The translations under genes were made by a program, and so were the position numbers. From Puia sp. (lineage in GTDB: Bacteria > Bacteroidota > Bacteroidia > Chitinophagales > Chitinophagaceae): a stretch of 64,000 nucleotides of DNA. The notes beneath the pieces are model-generated. The model did no database searches and was not told the DNA's origin. It saw only the letters and a list, made by a program, of their open reading frames with translations. The stretch lies in assembly GCA_031292515.1 (NCBI GenBank), contig JARLGZ010000172.1, positions 1 to 64,000 on the forward strand. The letters run 5' to 3'. This document shows positions 8,813 through 17,969 of the stretch, piece after piece; position 1 is the first letter of the stretch, and each line of letters opens with the position of its first letter.

Positions 8813-9961
8813 ATGCGAAAACGCCTCTTGCCGCTTTGGCTGTTTTACGGCCTCTCTCTTTACGGCCTCTCACATGACCGCGTCTCTCTTTGTTGCATCT
8901 CTCTTTGTCGCATGACCCTTTGTCGCATGCTCCTGCATGGCAGCCCCATTTATAGCCTCTTTCTTTCCTGCCTTTGTCTTGGTAACCTGCCACTCCATGC
9001 CCAGAGGATCGAAGTCTTAACCCACGGACCCAGGACCACCTCCCTGCGCGGGCTGAGCGTCGTGAACGAGGGCATCATTTGGGTCAGCGGAAGCAATGGT
9101 ACGGTGGGAAAATCCATCGATGGCGGACAGAACTGGGATTGGATGACGGTGACCGGTTTTGAAAAGAGGGATTTCCGGGACATAGAAGCCTTCGATGAGA
9201 ATACGGCCGTCATCATGGCCGTAGCCGAACCGGCTGATATCCTCCTCACGACCGACGGAGGGAGGATCTGGAAGACCGTCTATGAGAACGATACCCCTGG
9301 CATGTTCCTCGATGCCATGGAGTTCTGGAATGTGAACAGTGGCATCGTCATCGGAGACCCCGTAAAAGGCCGGTTCTTTGTGACCCGCAGCTTCGACGGA
9401 GGGAAGACCTGGAAAGACATCCCGTTTCCGCGTCTCCCCCTTGCGGATTCCGGGGAAGCTTGTTTTGCCGCCAGCGGCACCAATGTGAGGAGCCTCGACC
9501 GCGGGGAAGCCTGTTTTGTCAGCGGCGGCATGAAATCGAGGCTCTTTATCAGGGACCGGGTGATCGACCTGCCCATCGTTCAGGGCCGGGAGACGACAGG
9601 CGCCAATTCGGTGGCGATAAAGGACCATGATAAGCTGAAGGGCGGTCTCCACCTGGTCGTCGTCGGCGGCGATTTTGCAAAAGACAGCTCCACATACCGT
9701 AACTGCGCCTTTACCCAGGATGGCGGTAAAACCTGGATTTTCCCCCGGACCCCTCCCCACGGATACCGGAGCTGTGTGGAATACCTGGATAAAGCCGATG
9801 TGCTGGCCTGCGGACTGACCGGGGTCGACCTCTCCCGGGACGACTGCGTCGACTGGCAGCTCATCTCCACGGAAAGCTTTAACGTATGCCGCAGGGCAAA
9901 AAAAGGCCAAACCGTCTTCCTGGCAGGAAACAACGGCAAAATTGGCAAATTGGTGCTATGA
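8813..9961 (+). CDS. Ycf48-like beta-propeller, exported (Asp-box repeats)
   Basis: A 382-residue protein with a seven-bladed-propeller signature: Asp-box motifs SIDGGQNWDW, SFDGGKTWKD and TQDGGKTWIF. Proteins of this type are often called oxidoreductases or photosystem assembly-like factors without proof. It begins 9 bp after the DUF3179 gene and ends the operon. The N-terminus is abnormal for a signal peptide: after MRKRLLPLWL it continues with Cys-rich pentapeptide repeats up to residue 43, then a second hydrophobic stretch ending LPLHAQ, the likely cleavage site. The repeats may have expanded inside the signal-peptide codons. The propeller call is good; the function is unknown. Confidence 0.85.
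   Translation: MRKRLLPLWLFYGLSLYGLSHDRVSLCCISLCRMTLCRMLLHGSPIYSLFLSCLCLGNLPLHAQRIEVLTHGPRTTSLRGLSVVNEGIIWVSGSNGTVGKSIDGGQNWDWMTVTGFEKRDFRDIEAFDENTAVIMAVAEPADILLTTDGGRIWKTVYENDTPGMFLDAMEFWNVNSGIVIGDPVKGRFFVTRSFDGGKTWKDIPFPRLPLADSGEACFAASGTNVRSLDRGEACFVSGGMKSRLFIRDRVIDLPIVQGRETTGANSVAIKDHDKLKGGLHLVVVGGDFAKDSSTYRNCAFTQDGGKTWIFPRTPPHGYRSCVEYLDKADVLACGLTGVDLSRDDCVDWQLISTESFNVCRRAKKGQTVFLAGNNGKIGKLVL
8852..8941 (+). repeat. 15-bp repeat inside signal-peptide coding region
   Basis: Six 15-bp units encode LSLYG, LSHDR, VSLCC, ISLCR, MTLCR and MLLHG. The nucleotide core TCTCTTTG(T/C)(T/C)GCAT recurs. Both strands are free of stops because of the periodicity, so the reverse frame here is a shadow. Confidence 0.85.
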
Positions 9962-10065
9962 TCAGGCCTTCCGGCACGGTCAAACCGCTTAAATAACGTC
10001 CGCCGCTTGCTTAATTGGACTTCCTGAACTACTTTAGCCGGGAATTAAAAAATACCCTCAACAGC

Positions 10066-11148
10066 ATGGAATGGATAGCAATTTTGAAGTGCCCGATCAC
10101 CGGAAAAGACCTGAGAGCCCTGACCCCCGAAGAGATAAATACGCTGAACAGCAAAATTGCACAAGGACAGGTATGGCAAGGAGATGGAAAAGCCTTTACT
10201 GAACCCCTGCAAAAGGGCCTTATCACCTCCGACGGAACCTATATTTACCCCATCATCAAAGAGATCGTCTTATTGCTGAAAGATCTCGTCGTCGTCGATT
10301 CGAAAGACAAAATCATAAAGGACACCATCAGCGACGACAAAAAGCTGGTTAAAAACTTCTATGACCAGAAGGGTTGGCATACGGATGAAGCCGGCAACTA
10401 TGAGGACGCCGTCATCTATGAAGACCTCCGTGACGTCTCAAAAGAATACCTCAGGAAATGCCATGACCGCGTCGCAAGGTTCCTCAATCCTTCGGGTACC
10501 TATATGCTGGATGCCGCGTCGGGCGCCCTGCAGTTTTCCGATTACCTGCAATACTCCGCCAACTATAAATACAGGGTCTGCGTGGATTTCTCGTTCCAGG
10601 CCCTGAGTGAAGCCAAGAGAAAACTCGGCGACAAGGGTCTCTGCATCCTTTGCGACATGACAAATATGCCCTTTAAAGACGGAGTCATGGACGGATTCGT
10701 CTCCCTGAACACCGTATATCATATCCCTAAGGATGAACAGGCCACGGCCATCAAAGAGTTGTACCGTGTGCTGGCCACAAACGGCAAAGGCGTGGTGGTC
10801 TACGACTGGTACAAACATTCGCCCTGGATGAATTTCTGGCTCCTGCCCTTCCGCGGTTTTGTCTTCATAAAGAACAGGATCCTCGACACCTTCGGCAAGA
10901 TGACCGGCACCAAGGGCGCGGAAAGAAGGCTCTATTTCTACGCTCATACCCCCGAATACTTCAAGGAGAACCTGCCGCCTTACCAGCTGAAGGTATGGCG
11001 TACGGTCAGCGTTCCCTTTATGCGCTACTATATCCACCCCTGGCTGGGCGGAAAGAAGATCCTCGACTGGCTCTACGAAAAGGAAGAAAAATCGCCTGAA
11101 GTCTACGGGCTCAAGGGCGAATACCCGATGCTGGTGTTCGAGAAATAG
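10066..11148 (+). CDS. Class I SAM-dependent methyltransferase
   Basis: A 360-residue protein starting at ATG 10066 (an upstream TTG at 10015 is in frame but less likely). The first 40 residues resemble a Trm112-like segment (LKCPITGKDL). The Rossmann methyltransferase core has the SAM loop at LDAASGALQF, an acidic strand end at VCVDFS, and the family motif CDMTNMPFKDGVMDGFVSLN. Such proteins methylate quinones, lipids or small molecules; the substrate cannot be read. It stands alone between the propeller gene and a convergent hydrolase whose stop lies 3 bp away. Confidence 0.88.
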   Translation: MEWIAILKCPITGKDLRALTPEEINTLNSKIAQGQVWQGDGKAFTEPLQKGLITSDGTYIYPIIKEIVLLLKDLVVVDSKDKIIKDTISDDKKLVKNFYDQKGWHTDEAGNYEDAVIYEDLRDVSKEYLRKCHDRVARFLNPSGTYMLDAASGALQFSDYLQYSANYKYRVCVDFSFQALSEAKRKLGDKGLCILCDMTNMPFKDGVMDGFVSLNTVYHIPKDEQATAIKELYRVLATNGKGVVVYDWYKHSPWMNFWLLPFRGFVFIKNRILDTFGKMTGTKGAERRLYFYAHTPEYFKENLPPYQLKVWRTVSVPFMRYYIHPWLGGKKILDWLYEKEEKSPEVYGLKGEYPMLVFEK

Positions 11149-11150
11149 AA

Positions 11151-12695
11151 TTATTTATTCGGTTCCTCCAGTTTTTTTATGCGATCTGCGGCATAGCTGT
11201 TCCGGGGATTCAACCCGGCCGATTTTTTATAGTTTTCGATAGCCAGCTGCTTTTCGCCAATGGCGTCATAGCCTTCTGCCAGGCCGTCATAGGCATTTGC
11301 GCTGTTTGGGTTTGCCGCAAGGTTGTATTTGAAAACATCGATTGCCTCTTTCATCCTGCCCTTGCGAAGCAGGATGAAAGCGAGATCGTTCACGTCTCCC
11401 TCGGGAAGATAAAAAGAGGAGTCCTGTTGTTTCAAATCCCGGGCAATTTCTGAAACATGATCATAGCCCTGTTTCTCCAGCCGCGTCCAAAACGCGCTCA
11501 TATGATCCCTTTCTTCGAATTGGTATCCTGCCCAGATATCCGCCCACCAGGTCTGCGGGGGAAAAAAGGTATTTAGTATATCCGTCGTAATATGCAATCC
11601 CCAATTGCTATGGGTGAAGTAAACCAGGGCTTCTTTTTTTGCCGGGTTGGCAATGCAAAAGCCCTTGAAGTCGCCATTGTCGCCCCATTGCCATACCCAT
11701 TCGCCGGTCTCATTCTCCTGCAGGCCCATGCCCAATCCCCACCAGATATGTTTATTGGCTTCCTTGTCTTTATGTCCGAACCAATACCCCTTCGATTGCT
11801 TTTCAAACATCATCCGGTGGGTCCCGGGTTTCAAACCCGTGCCGGCCATCAGGGCCCGCAGAAAGATGGCATAGTCATGCGCGCAGCTCAGGAGGCTGGC
11901 GGCGGCCATCTGCCTCCTATGCCCATTTACTGCATCCGGGCTGTTCCCGAAGGCAGACAGGGTATCAAATTGATCGGTCCAGGTATAGCTCGAACGGGTC
12001 ATACCCAGCGGGGTGAATACTTCCTGTTGCGCGAGTTCATTCAGCGATTTGCCCGTCAATTTTTCGACCGCCCGTTGCAGGTATTGAAACCCCTCGCCCG
12101 AATAAGAAAATGTGCTGTCGGGTGTAAAGATGAGTTTGGCGCCCTTGTCATCGCCCCAGTTTGGCAGCCCGGTAGTATGACGCAACACCATTCTCGCGGT
12201 TATTTTTGCATATCTCGGATCGGCTGGATCGAACTGCTCATAGGCGCCGGTATAGTGCACGAGCGGTGTATCGAGGCGGAGGATCCCCTTGTCGTATAAG
12301 CGCAACACGGTGTAGGCAAAGACACATTTGCTAAGCGAAGCGGCTTCAAAAATGGTATTTGCGGTCACTCGTCTATCCGATCCCCCACCGATCGTCCCGA
12401 GATTGAAGCTTTCCTCTTTGCCGTCCCTGATGCAGACAAGTTGCATACCCGGTATCCCATACTGCCCGGTCAGTTCAAGCAGTCGTTGTTCCGGCCGGGT
12501 AGTGGGCTGCCTCTTCGGTTGCAAGGCTGGCTTTGTCTGTGCCCGTGCTGCCATCCCGATCGTAATACAGAAGGCCATGGCGAGGAACCGGACGCCAATG
12601 CAGTTGGTTGTCGCCCCGCTCCGATAGTTGGGGAACCTGTCCTTATTCGTGCGCGTGTTTTTAATTTTTTGAAACACTGATTTTTGAATGTTCAT
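11151..12695 (-). CDS. Serine hydrolase, beta-lactamase/penicillin-binding fold, with C-terminal TPR
   Basis: About 514 residues from ATG 12695. A class C-type beta-lactamase fold has the nucleophile motif S-L-S-K at 120-123 and Y-S-G at 198-200. The C-terminal 100 residues carry tetratricopeptide repeats (MKEAIDVFKYNLAANPNSAN, then AYDGLAEGYDAIGEKQLAI). Similar proteins are esterases or peptidases exported to the periplasm. A hydrophobic segment ending AARAQ lies near residue 50, so either the protein has a long n-region or translation begins further in. A small reading frame on the same strand overlaps its start. Confidence 0.88.
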   Translation of the reverse strand: MNIQKSVFQKIKNTRTNKDRFPNYRSGATTNCIGVRFLAMAFCITIGMAARAQTKPALQPKRQPTTRPEQRLLELTGQYGIPGMQLVCIRDGKEESFNLGTIGGGSDRRVTANTIFEAASLSKCVFAYTVLRLYDKGILRLDTPLVHYTGAYEQFDPADPRYAKITARMVLRHTTGLPNWGDDKGAKLIFTPDSTFSYSGEGFQYLQRAVEKLTGKSLNELAQQEVFTPLGMTRSSYTWTDQFDTLSAFGNSPDAVNGHRRQMAAASLLSCAHDYAIFLRALMAGTGLKPGTHRMMFEKQSKGYWFGHKDKEANKHIWWGLGMGLQENETGEWVWQWGDNGDFKGFCIANPAKKEALVYFTHSNWGLHITTDILNTFFPPQTWWADIWAGYQFEERDHMSAFWTRLEKQGYDHVSEIARDLKQQDSSFYLPEGDVNDLAFILLRKGRMKEAIDVFKYNLAANPNSANAYDGLAEGYDAIGEKQLAIENYKKSAGLNPRNSYAADRIKKLEEPNK

Positions 12696-12906
12696 GATAA
12701 ATGAGTTTGATGGCCTTTCCATGCTTATCGAAAATAAAATTGATCCAGTCTCCCCGGTCTTTCAACCTGAAAAGAGATTCTCCGACCTGCTGCAAATAAA
12801 ACTTTCCCATAAACTGTGTATCCATCATCAGCCCGTTCCTGCCAGGGACAAGCTGTATGCAGCCGGCGAGAATAAGAACATTGAAGAAATTGAAATGGAG
12901 TGGCAT
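12661..12906 (-). pseudogene. Remnant or mini-protein resembling the C-terminal domain of a serine hydrolase
   Basis: About 81 codons from ATG 12906 (or a GTG at 12924 that overlaps the permease stop). The part from GKFYLQQVGESLFRL to HGKAIKLIYHE resembles the small beta-rich domain found at the end of many beta-lactamase-fold proteins. Here it has no catalytic domain. The leader has a lipobox-like LAGC, so a small lipoprotein is possible. It overlaps the start of the downstream hydrolase in another frame. I favour a fragment left by duplication and deletion, with low certainty. Confidence 0.4.
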
Positions 12907-12916
12907 GGGATGACTG

Positions 12917-15328
12917 TTATTCACTCCTTAAGCTTTTCACCGGGCTCCCCATCGCCGCCTTAAGGGCCTGCCATGTCATCGTTGCCAGGGCTATCGCCAG
13001 GGCCATAAGCCCGGATTCTATGAATACAAGCGGCCCGATATGGATGCGGTAAGCAAAGCCCTGCAGCCAGTCATTCATCACCCACCAGCAAAGCGGGACC
13101 GAAATGACGATGGCGACGAGTATCAGCCGGATAAAATCTCTTGACAACAGCATAACAATATTGGTTTGCGAGGAACCCAGCGTCTTACGGATGCCTATTT
13201 CTTTTACGCGTTGTTGCGCCATAAAGGTGGACAGGCCGAACAGACCGAGACAGGCTATCAAAATGGCCAGGCAGGAAAAGAAGGTGAACAATTGCCCAAA
13301 ATGTTGGTCCGCCTGGTATTGCTGGTTAAAGGACTGGTCGAGAAAATGATAGAGGAATGGACGTTGCGGGGCCAGCTTGTCCCAGGTTGCTTTCAGCCGG
13401 GCGAGGGTGGCGGGGATATTGTCAGCCTTGACGGCAACAGAGATGCGGTTGAGGCTGCCAGGGTATCCGTATCTCAATGTCAGCGGTTCTACGGTCTGGT
13501 GAAGCGACCGGAAGTTGAAATCCTTCACGACGCCAATGACGACGCCCTTTCTCCCCCATTGGTCAAATTTTTTGCCGATGGCGTCTGCGGGTTTTTGATA
13601 GCCATATGATTTTGCAGCTGCTTCGTTGATGACCATGGATTGCGCGCTATCCGTCTGGAAGGCGCGGGAATAGGCCCTGCCTGCCAGGAGGGGAATATGA
13701 TAGGTGGGGATGAAGTCAAAGTCGACCTCATAGATAAAAGGGATCCGGAAGCCCATGTTGCCTTCCGGTGTCTGGATCAGCGTCCAGGCATTCGGAAGAA
13801 ATTCGCCGGGTACGGCGCGGGAAGCTGCGACGGAAATGACGCCCGGATCTCCGGCAATGGCACCCTTGATCGATTCGATATGTTGTTCCACCTGGTCGTC
13901 GCCTGCAAAGTCAATGATCAACATCTGATCCTTACGGAATCCCAGATCGCGCTGGTTGAGATAAGCCAATTGCCTGTATACGATGATCGTTCCGGCAATG
14001 AGGACGATAGACACGGTGAACTGGAAAACGACGAGCGCTTTTCTCAACGAAATGCCCTGGCCTGAGGGATTGAATTTCCCTTTCAGCACGGCTATCGCCT
14101 TGAAGCCGGACAGGAACCGGGCCGGATAGACGCCTGCCACTATACCGACTATCACGGCCAGGGCGAGCATGGAAGATAGCACAAGGGGAGAAAAGAAATT
14201 CACGTCGGAAAGGTCTTTGCCCGATAAGCCGCCGATGAACGAAAGGCCGGTCCTGGCCAGGAGAAACGCAATCATCGCTGCACCGATGGACATCAGGACG
14301 GATTCGGCGAGGAACTGCCACATGAGGCTGGAGGGCCTTACCCCCAGTACTTTCCGGACGCCCACTTCTTTGGCCCTTTCAAGTGACCGGGCGGTGGACA
14401 GGTTCATGAAGTTAATACAGGCAATCAGCATAATGAACACTGCGATGCATGAAAAAAGATAGACATTCGTCAGGCTGCCGGTGGGGCCCGGTTGTCTTGT
14501 CGCAGCCGAGTGCAGGTAGGCATCCGTCATTTTTTCAAAAGAGATCGCATATCCTTTATCATCCGGATCGTGTCTTTTGACGAAGGCAGCCGCCTGTGTC
14601 TGCAGGTGTTGGATTTTGGTGTTGTCTTTCAGCAGCACATAGGTATAGAAATCGACGTAACCCCACTCATTATAAACATCCGGTTCCTGTAACCGGTCGG
14701 TCGCCATCGAGATCAGGCCACTGAAGCTGAACTGTGAATTGGGAGGCACATCTTCCATTACGCCGGTGACGAGCAGGTTAAGATGGTTGTCCGCGCGGAG
14801 GAGTTGACCGATGGGATTGGTATTTCCGAAGAATTTGGCTGCCACTGTCCGGGTGAGCACGATGCTATTGGGCGCGACCAGGGCGGTATGAGCATCGCCG
14901 TACAGCATTTTCCAGGTGAACACGTCAAATGCGGTGGAATCCATGCAGACCAGGTTCTCCTGCTGAATACGCCGGTCGCCGTGTTGCAGCAAGAGGCTGC
15001 CCGGGCTCATGAATCGGACTACTTTTTCAATTTCGGGAAAATCGGCCTGAAGAGCGGGGCCGACCGGGGCGCAGCCCCAGACCTGGAAGTCCTGGGGAGC
15101 AGGGGGGCCCGGATTCTCTCCTTTCTGTATGCTCCGGAAAGTCTGGGTCACCCGGTATATCCGGTCGCGTTTGACATGGTACCGGTCATAGGAGAGCTCG
15201 TTCTTTACATAGAAGGTAATCAAAACACAACAGGCCATTCCGATGGCGAGTCCGGCGATATTGATGAAGCTGTACAATTTCCGCTTCAGGAGGTTACGCC
15301 AGGCGATCTGGAAAAAGTGACGGAGCAT
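12917..15328 (-). CDS. ABC transporter permease, MacB/FtsX type
   Basis: About 803 residues from ATG 15328. A first membrane helix lies near residues 20-43, followed by a large periplasmic MacB core domain. Then come two FtsX units, with helices near 290-440 (including a KEVGVRKVLG motif) and at the C-terminus (including VKEIGIRKTLG). This double-FtsX architecture is common in Bacteroidota, usually without an adjacent ATPase, as here. Such permeases are annotated as antimicrobial-peptide or lipoprotein transport systems; the substrate is unknown. Confidence 0.92.
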   Translation of the reverse strand: MLRHFFQIAWRNLLKRKLYSFINIAGLAIGMACCVLITFYVKNELSYDRYHVKRDRIYRVTQTFRSIQKGENPGPPAPQDFQVWGCAPVGPALQADFPEIEKVVRFMSPGSLLLQHGDRRIQQENLVCMDSTAFDVFTWKMLYGDAHTALVAPNSIVLTRTVAAKFFGNTNPIGQLLRADNHLNLLVTGVMEDVPPNSQFSFSGLISMATDRLQEPDVYNEWGYVDFYTYVLLKDNTKIQHLQTQAAAFVKRHDPDDKGYAISFEKMTDAYLHSAATRQPGPTGSLTNVYLFSCIAVFIMLIACINFMNLSTARSLERAKEVGVRKVLGVRPSSLMWQFLAESVLMSIGAAMIAFLLARTGLSFIGGLSGKDLSDVNFFSPLVLSSMLALAVIVGIVAGVYPARFLSGFKAIAVLKGKFNPSGQGISLRKALVVFQFTVSIVLIAGTIIVYRQLAYLNQRDLGFRKDQMLIIDFAGDDQVEQHIESIKGAIAGDPGVISVAASRAVPGEFLPNAWTLIQTPEGNMGFRIPFIYEVDFDFIPTYHIPLLAGRAYSRAFQTDSAQSMVINEAAAKSYGYQKPADAIGKKFDQWGRKGVVIGVVKDFNFRSLHQTVEPLTLRYGYPGSLNRISVAVKADNIPATLARLKATWDKLAPQRPFLYHFLDQSFNQQYQADQHFGQLFTFFSCLAILIACLGLFGLSTFMAQQRVKEIGIRKTLGSSQTNIVMLLSRDFIRLILVAIVISVPLCWWVMNDWLQGFAYRIHIGPLVFIESGLMALAIALATMTWQALKAAMGSPVKSLRSE

Positions 15329-15486
15329 GTGTGTTTGTTTTGAGATACGGCTCAATTGCAGCGAGAAAAATGCCGATTTTCTTACAGTATGATAGTCAAT
15401 TAGTTACGATTTCTGATTGATTGTTGCCTGTTCGGTTTCGCACACTCTATGTTCTGCTTTATAGCGACGTATCGTGAATTTCCAGC

Positions 15487-16209
15487 TCACAAAGCCAACT
15501 CTCCAATCAGCATATGGCCACAAACTTTCATCCCGGCTCTTAGCAGGGTCGCCTTAGACGCATCGTTTTTTACATTACATCTGGCCGCCGGAACCCGTTT
15601 TAAGCGATAAGCCTCCTTCTTTAGCTCCTGGGTAAACAAGCTGCCAAACCCCTTTCTTCTGTAATCTTCCCCGACTTCATAATACATATCGATATAGGGG
15701 AAATTATAGTTCCTCACATAACCCCCGCTGGCGACAATCTGCCCTGCCTGCTCCAAAACATATTCCGGCCCATTCCCGTCTGCATGCTTTTTGAAGGAGG
15801 TACCGGGTATACTTAGCCCGGTCTGAAAACCATCTTCAAAAAGGATTGCTTCCGCATAGATGTTTCTGGTGTATGCAAACACCATTTCCGATTGCAGCTT
15901 GTTGTTAGTCTGACACTCCATGAAACCGGCTCCGGAGATGATTCTGAATTTCGGAAATATCATATTGGCAAATTTCCGGTATGATCTGAGAAGGTAAAAT
16001 TCGAAGATGGTGTCTCTGGCCTTGCGGTCATCCTTTCCCCATACCGAACCGTAGCCCACCGGCTCGTTTGCCATTGAAAAAAGGTAGGTATCCGCCCAGC
16101 CGGCGCCATGACATTTGTCATGAACAAACTGAAAATTATTTTCCCGAAGAGATAAATCGCGCAAGTCCTGAATCTCGTGCAATGGTACCTTATGAATTTC
16201 AGCTTCCAT
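15487..16209 (-). CDS. GNAT-family N-acetyltransferase
   Basis: A 240-residue protein. The C-terminal half has the acetyl-CoA binding signature: the strand IDMYYEVGEDYRRKGFGSLF, with the Q/RxxGxG-like segment RRKGFG, then helix TQELKKEAYRL and a terminal strand. The N-terminal half is a less conserved domain of the kind seen in two-domain acetyltransferases. Acceptor not predictable. It stands alone between the permease and the AT-rich block. Confidence 0.8.
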   Translation of the reverse strand: MEAEIHKVPLHEIQDLRDLSLRENNFQFVHDKCHGAGWADTYLFSMANEPVGYGSVWGKDDRKARDTIFEFYLLRSYRKFANMIFPKFRIISGAGFMECQTNNKLQSEMVFAYTRNIYAEAILFEDGFQTGLSIPGTSFKKHADGNGPEYVLEQAGQIVASGGYVRNYNFPYIDMYYEVGEDYRRKGFGSLFTQELKKEAYRLKRVPAARCNVKNDASKATLLRAGMKVCGHMLIGELAL

Positions 16210-16310
16210 AGTATTCGCTTTACAGGTAATTAACCCTAAGTCAACCTACGGCCAATATTAGCAGACAATCAAAGAGAGAGGCAAAGCCATTATGATTTGC
16301 GAACGCACTC

Positions 16311-16475
16311 TCAATCCATCAACTCCGCATTACTGAGCATTTCGTTAACCTTTTCTAATTTTCCGGAAAATAACGTCTTCTTCTCATTAGTAAGCATAAC
16401 GACGACTGCATTAGATGAATGCACCAGGGGAGTTTTGCCGCTCTTTCTGATATTTTTCTTTTTTGCTACCGGCAT
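16311..16475 (-). CDS. Small basic hypothetical protein
   Basis: About 54 residues from ATG 16475 (an in-frame ATG at 16535 would overlap the upstream gene). It begins with a Lys/Arg-rich segment, PVAKKKNIRKSGK, and continues as a short amphipathic stretch. No family recognised. It sits in the AT-rich block and could be a remnant. Confidence 0.35.
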   Translation of the reverse strand: MPVAKKKNIRKSGKTPLVHSSNAVVVMLTNEKKTLFSGKLEKVNEMLSNAELMD

Positions 16476-16512
16476 ACAGTCAAATTTACTTGTTTTTTTA
16501 AATCTACTTTGT

Positions 16513-17562
16513 TTAATCAATTCTGCGCATTTCACCAGGTGTCTCTCTACCCCTAAATACTGCGGTATATTTCATTTGCGTTTTGTCAATTTCCAATATT
16601 TCAACTGTTATTATTTCTCCAATTTGTTCGAGATTATAATTTGGTCTATTAGTTTTAATGAATTTGATTTCATATTTGCAATCGTCTAACCATCTGTTTT
16701 CATATTCAAATTTGTACTTTTTATTTTCTGTATATTCTATGGTTTTGTCAAAGGTTCTTTCTATATCGATTGTTTGGCTGTTTGCCGTGTAAGACCAAGT
16801 TCCCTCAAAAAACTTGCGACAGTTATTATTTGGAGAGTAGGCGCCTTCAGCAATCGAGTCGAGGGCTTTGGGCGCTATTTGCCGATGCAATTTTTGTTGA
16901 GACGAGTCTTCACTAAGCTCTGTCAATCCATTTAGCAGATCCTCGACATCTTTTGAGTATTTGACGATAGTGCTGGGATACGAGGACACAGCAAATTGGA
17001 TCGTCGAATTTGAAGTGGAGTAATAGTATGCAAAATAGTTGAATCTTATGCCAAGCTGCGTTCCCTCCATTCTCAAATGCAGAATTTTAAGCCCGTTTAC
17101 ATGTCTATACTCCCTTTCAACGATTTTCAGGTCAGGAGCTGCTAATCTTCCGTTTGCCAAAGCAATATCTGGAAATGATTCCAACGGGATAGATGTCGCT
17201 TCTGAGAGTATGGTTGCTTGCAAAGATTCGCCCGGGATCTGCAATTCAAAGTCAGCGGCAGCGTTAACGGCTCCTTTGTGAAAAGTCCATTTTCTTGGAT
17301 TTATCCAAAATCCAATATTCCCATTTTTAGCTTTTAAAAGAAAAGTTGCGGCCGGAGGCTTAATAAATTCCGTAGGATTTGTCGATATTTCTCTACTGCT
17401 ATCAGTAGCATCGAAATCTTTTAAATATTTCCAGGTCCCGTTGTTGTAAAGAATAACCTCTTCACCAGATTCAGTCACTGCTTTTTTTTGAGCATTTACA
17501 AACAATGTCAGCAAGAACGAAGGAATAAGGATAAGCTTTGTCATTTTTCGAAGGGGCTTCAT
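16513..17562 (-). CDS. Exported hypothetical protein
   Basis: A 349-residue protein with a signal peptide ending near LFVNAQ and a short motif after it, GEEVILYNNGTWKYL, common at the N-terminus of exported Bacteroidota proteins. The rest has no family I recognise; the C-terminal 100 residues are charged with alternating strands. Base composition is clearly more AT-rich than in neighbouring genes, which suggests later acquisition. Confidence 0.7.
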   Translation of the reverse strand: MKPLRKMTKLILIPSFLLTLFVNAQKKAVTESGEEVILYNNGTWKYLKDFDATDSSREISTNPTEFIKPPAATFLLKAKNGNIGFWINPRKWTFHKGAVNAAADFELQIPGESLQATILSEATSIPLESFPDIALANGRLAAPDLKIVEREYRHVNGLKILHLRMEGTQLGIRFNYFAYYYSTSNSTIQFAVSSYPSTIVKYSKDVEDLLNGLTELSEDSSQQKLHRQIAPKALDSIAEGAYSPNNNCRKFFEGTWSYTANSQTIDIERTFDKTIEYTENKKYKFEYENRWLDDCKYEIKFIKTNRPNYNLEQIGEIITVEILEIDKTQMKYTAVFRGRETPGEMRRID

Positions 17563-17685
17563 TTATGAGTTTGATTTTATTGATATTGCAGGCTATGTTT
17601 ACGGCTTGCTACTGCCTCGATCCCCCTATAAACCGGACACTTTTCTAAAGATAATTTAGTAGTTTCATTTTCAAAAGAAACCGAA

Positions 17686-17871
17686 TTAAAATTTTTGAAC
17701 CTGCGGTCTGGAGGTTGCTATTGGAACATATAACTTTGTTCGTTCATCTATGCTGCCAGTGAAGATAATTTTTGCATCCGGAAACCGATTCGTAATGTCT
17801 CGCACGATCTGGGTCACCGTTGATAAAACTTTCAAAACATCTCCGTTATCGGATTTTACGATATCATTCAT
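17686..17871 (-). pseudogene. Fragment of a DUF6934-like protein
   Basis: A 61-codon frame. The segment DNGDVLKVLSTVTQIVRDI followed by AKIIFTGSIDERTKLY resembles the middle of DUF6934 proteins, where a GD-KVL-TVA segment leads to an ATGST-ARTRLY motif. The usual N-terminal 60 and C-terminal 40 residues are missing, and an in-frame stop lies just upstream of its ATG. DUF6934 is a Bacteroidota family of unknown role, often near mobile or toxin-antitoxin loci. Assignment is from memory of the motif. Confidence 0.5.
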
Positions 17872-17969
17872 AGCCCCCTCTGAAGCTGAATCTTATTTTG
17901 CATCAAAGATGTGAATTAAAAAGGATCGACTAATGGCGATGGCCGCAAGGATTGATCAACTCTATTAGT

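Noticed and set aside
8667-8993. Reverse-strand frame with Lys/Glu/Arg/Cys-rich repeats
   Set aside because: It is opposite the signal-peptide minisatellite and is explained by its 15-bp period.
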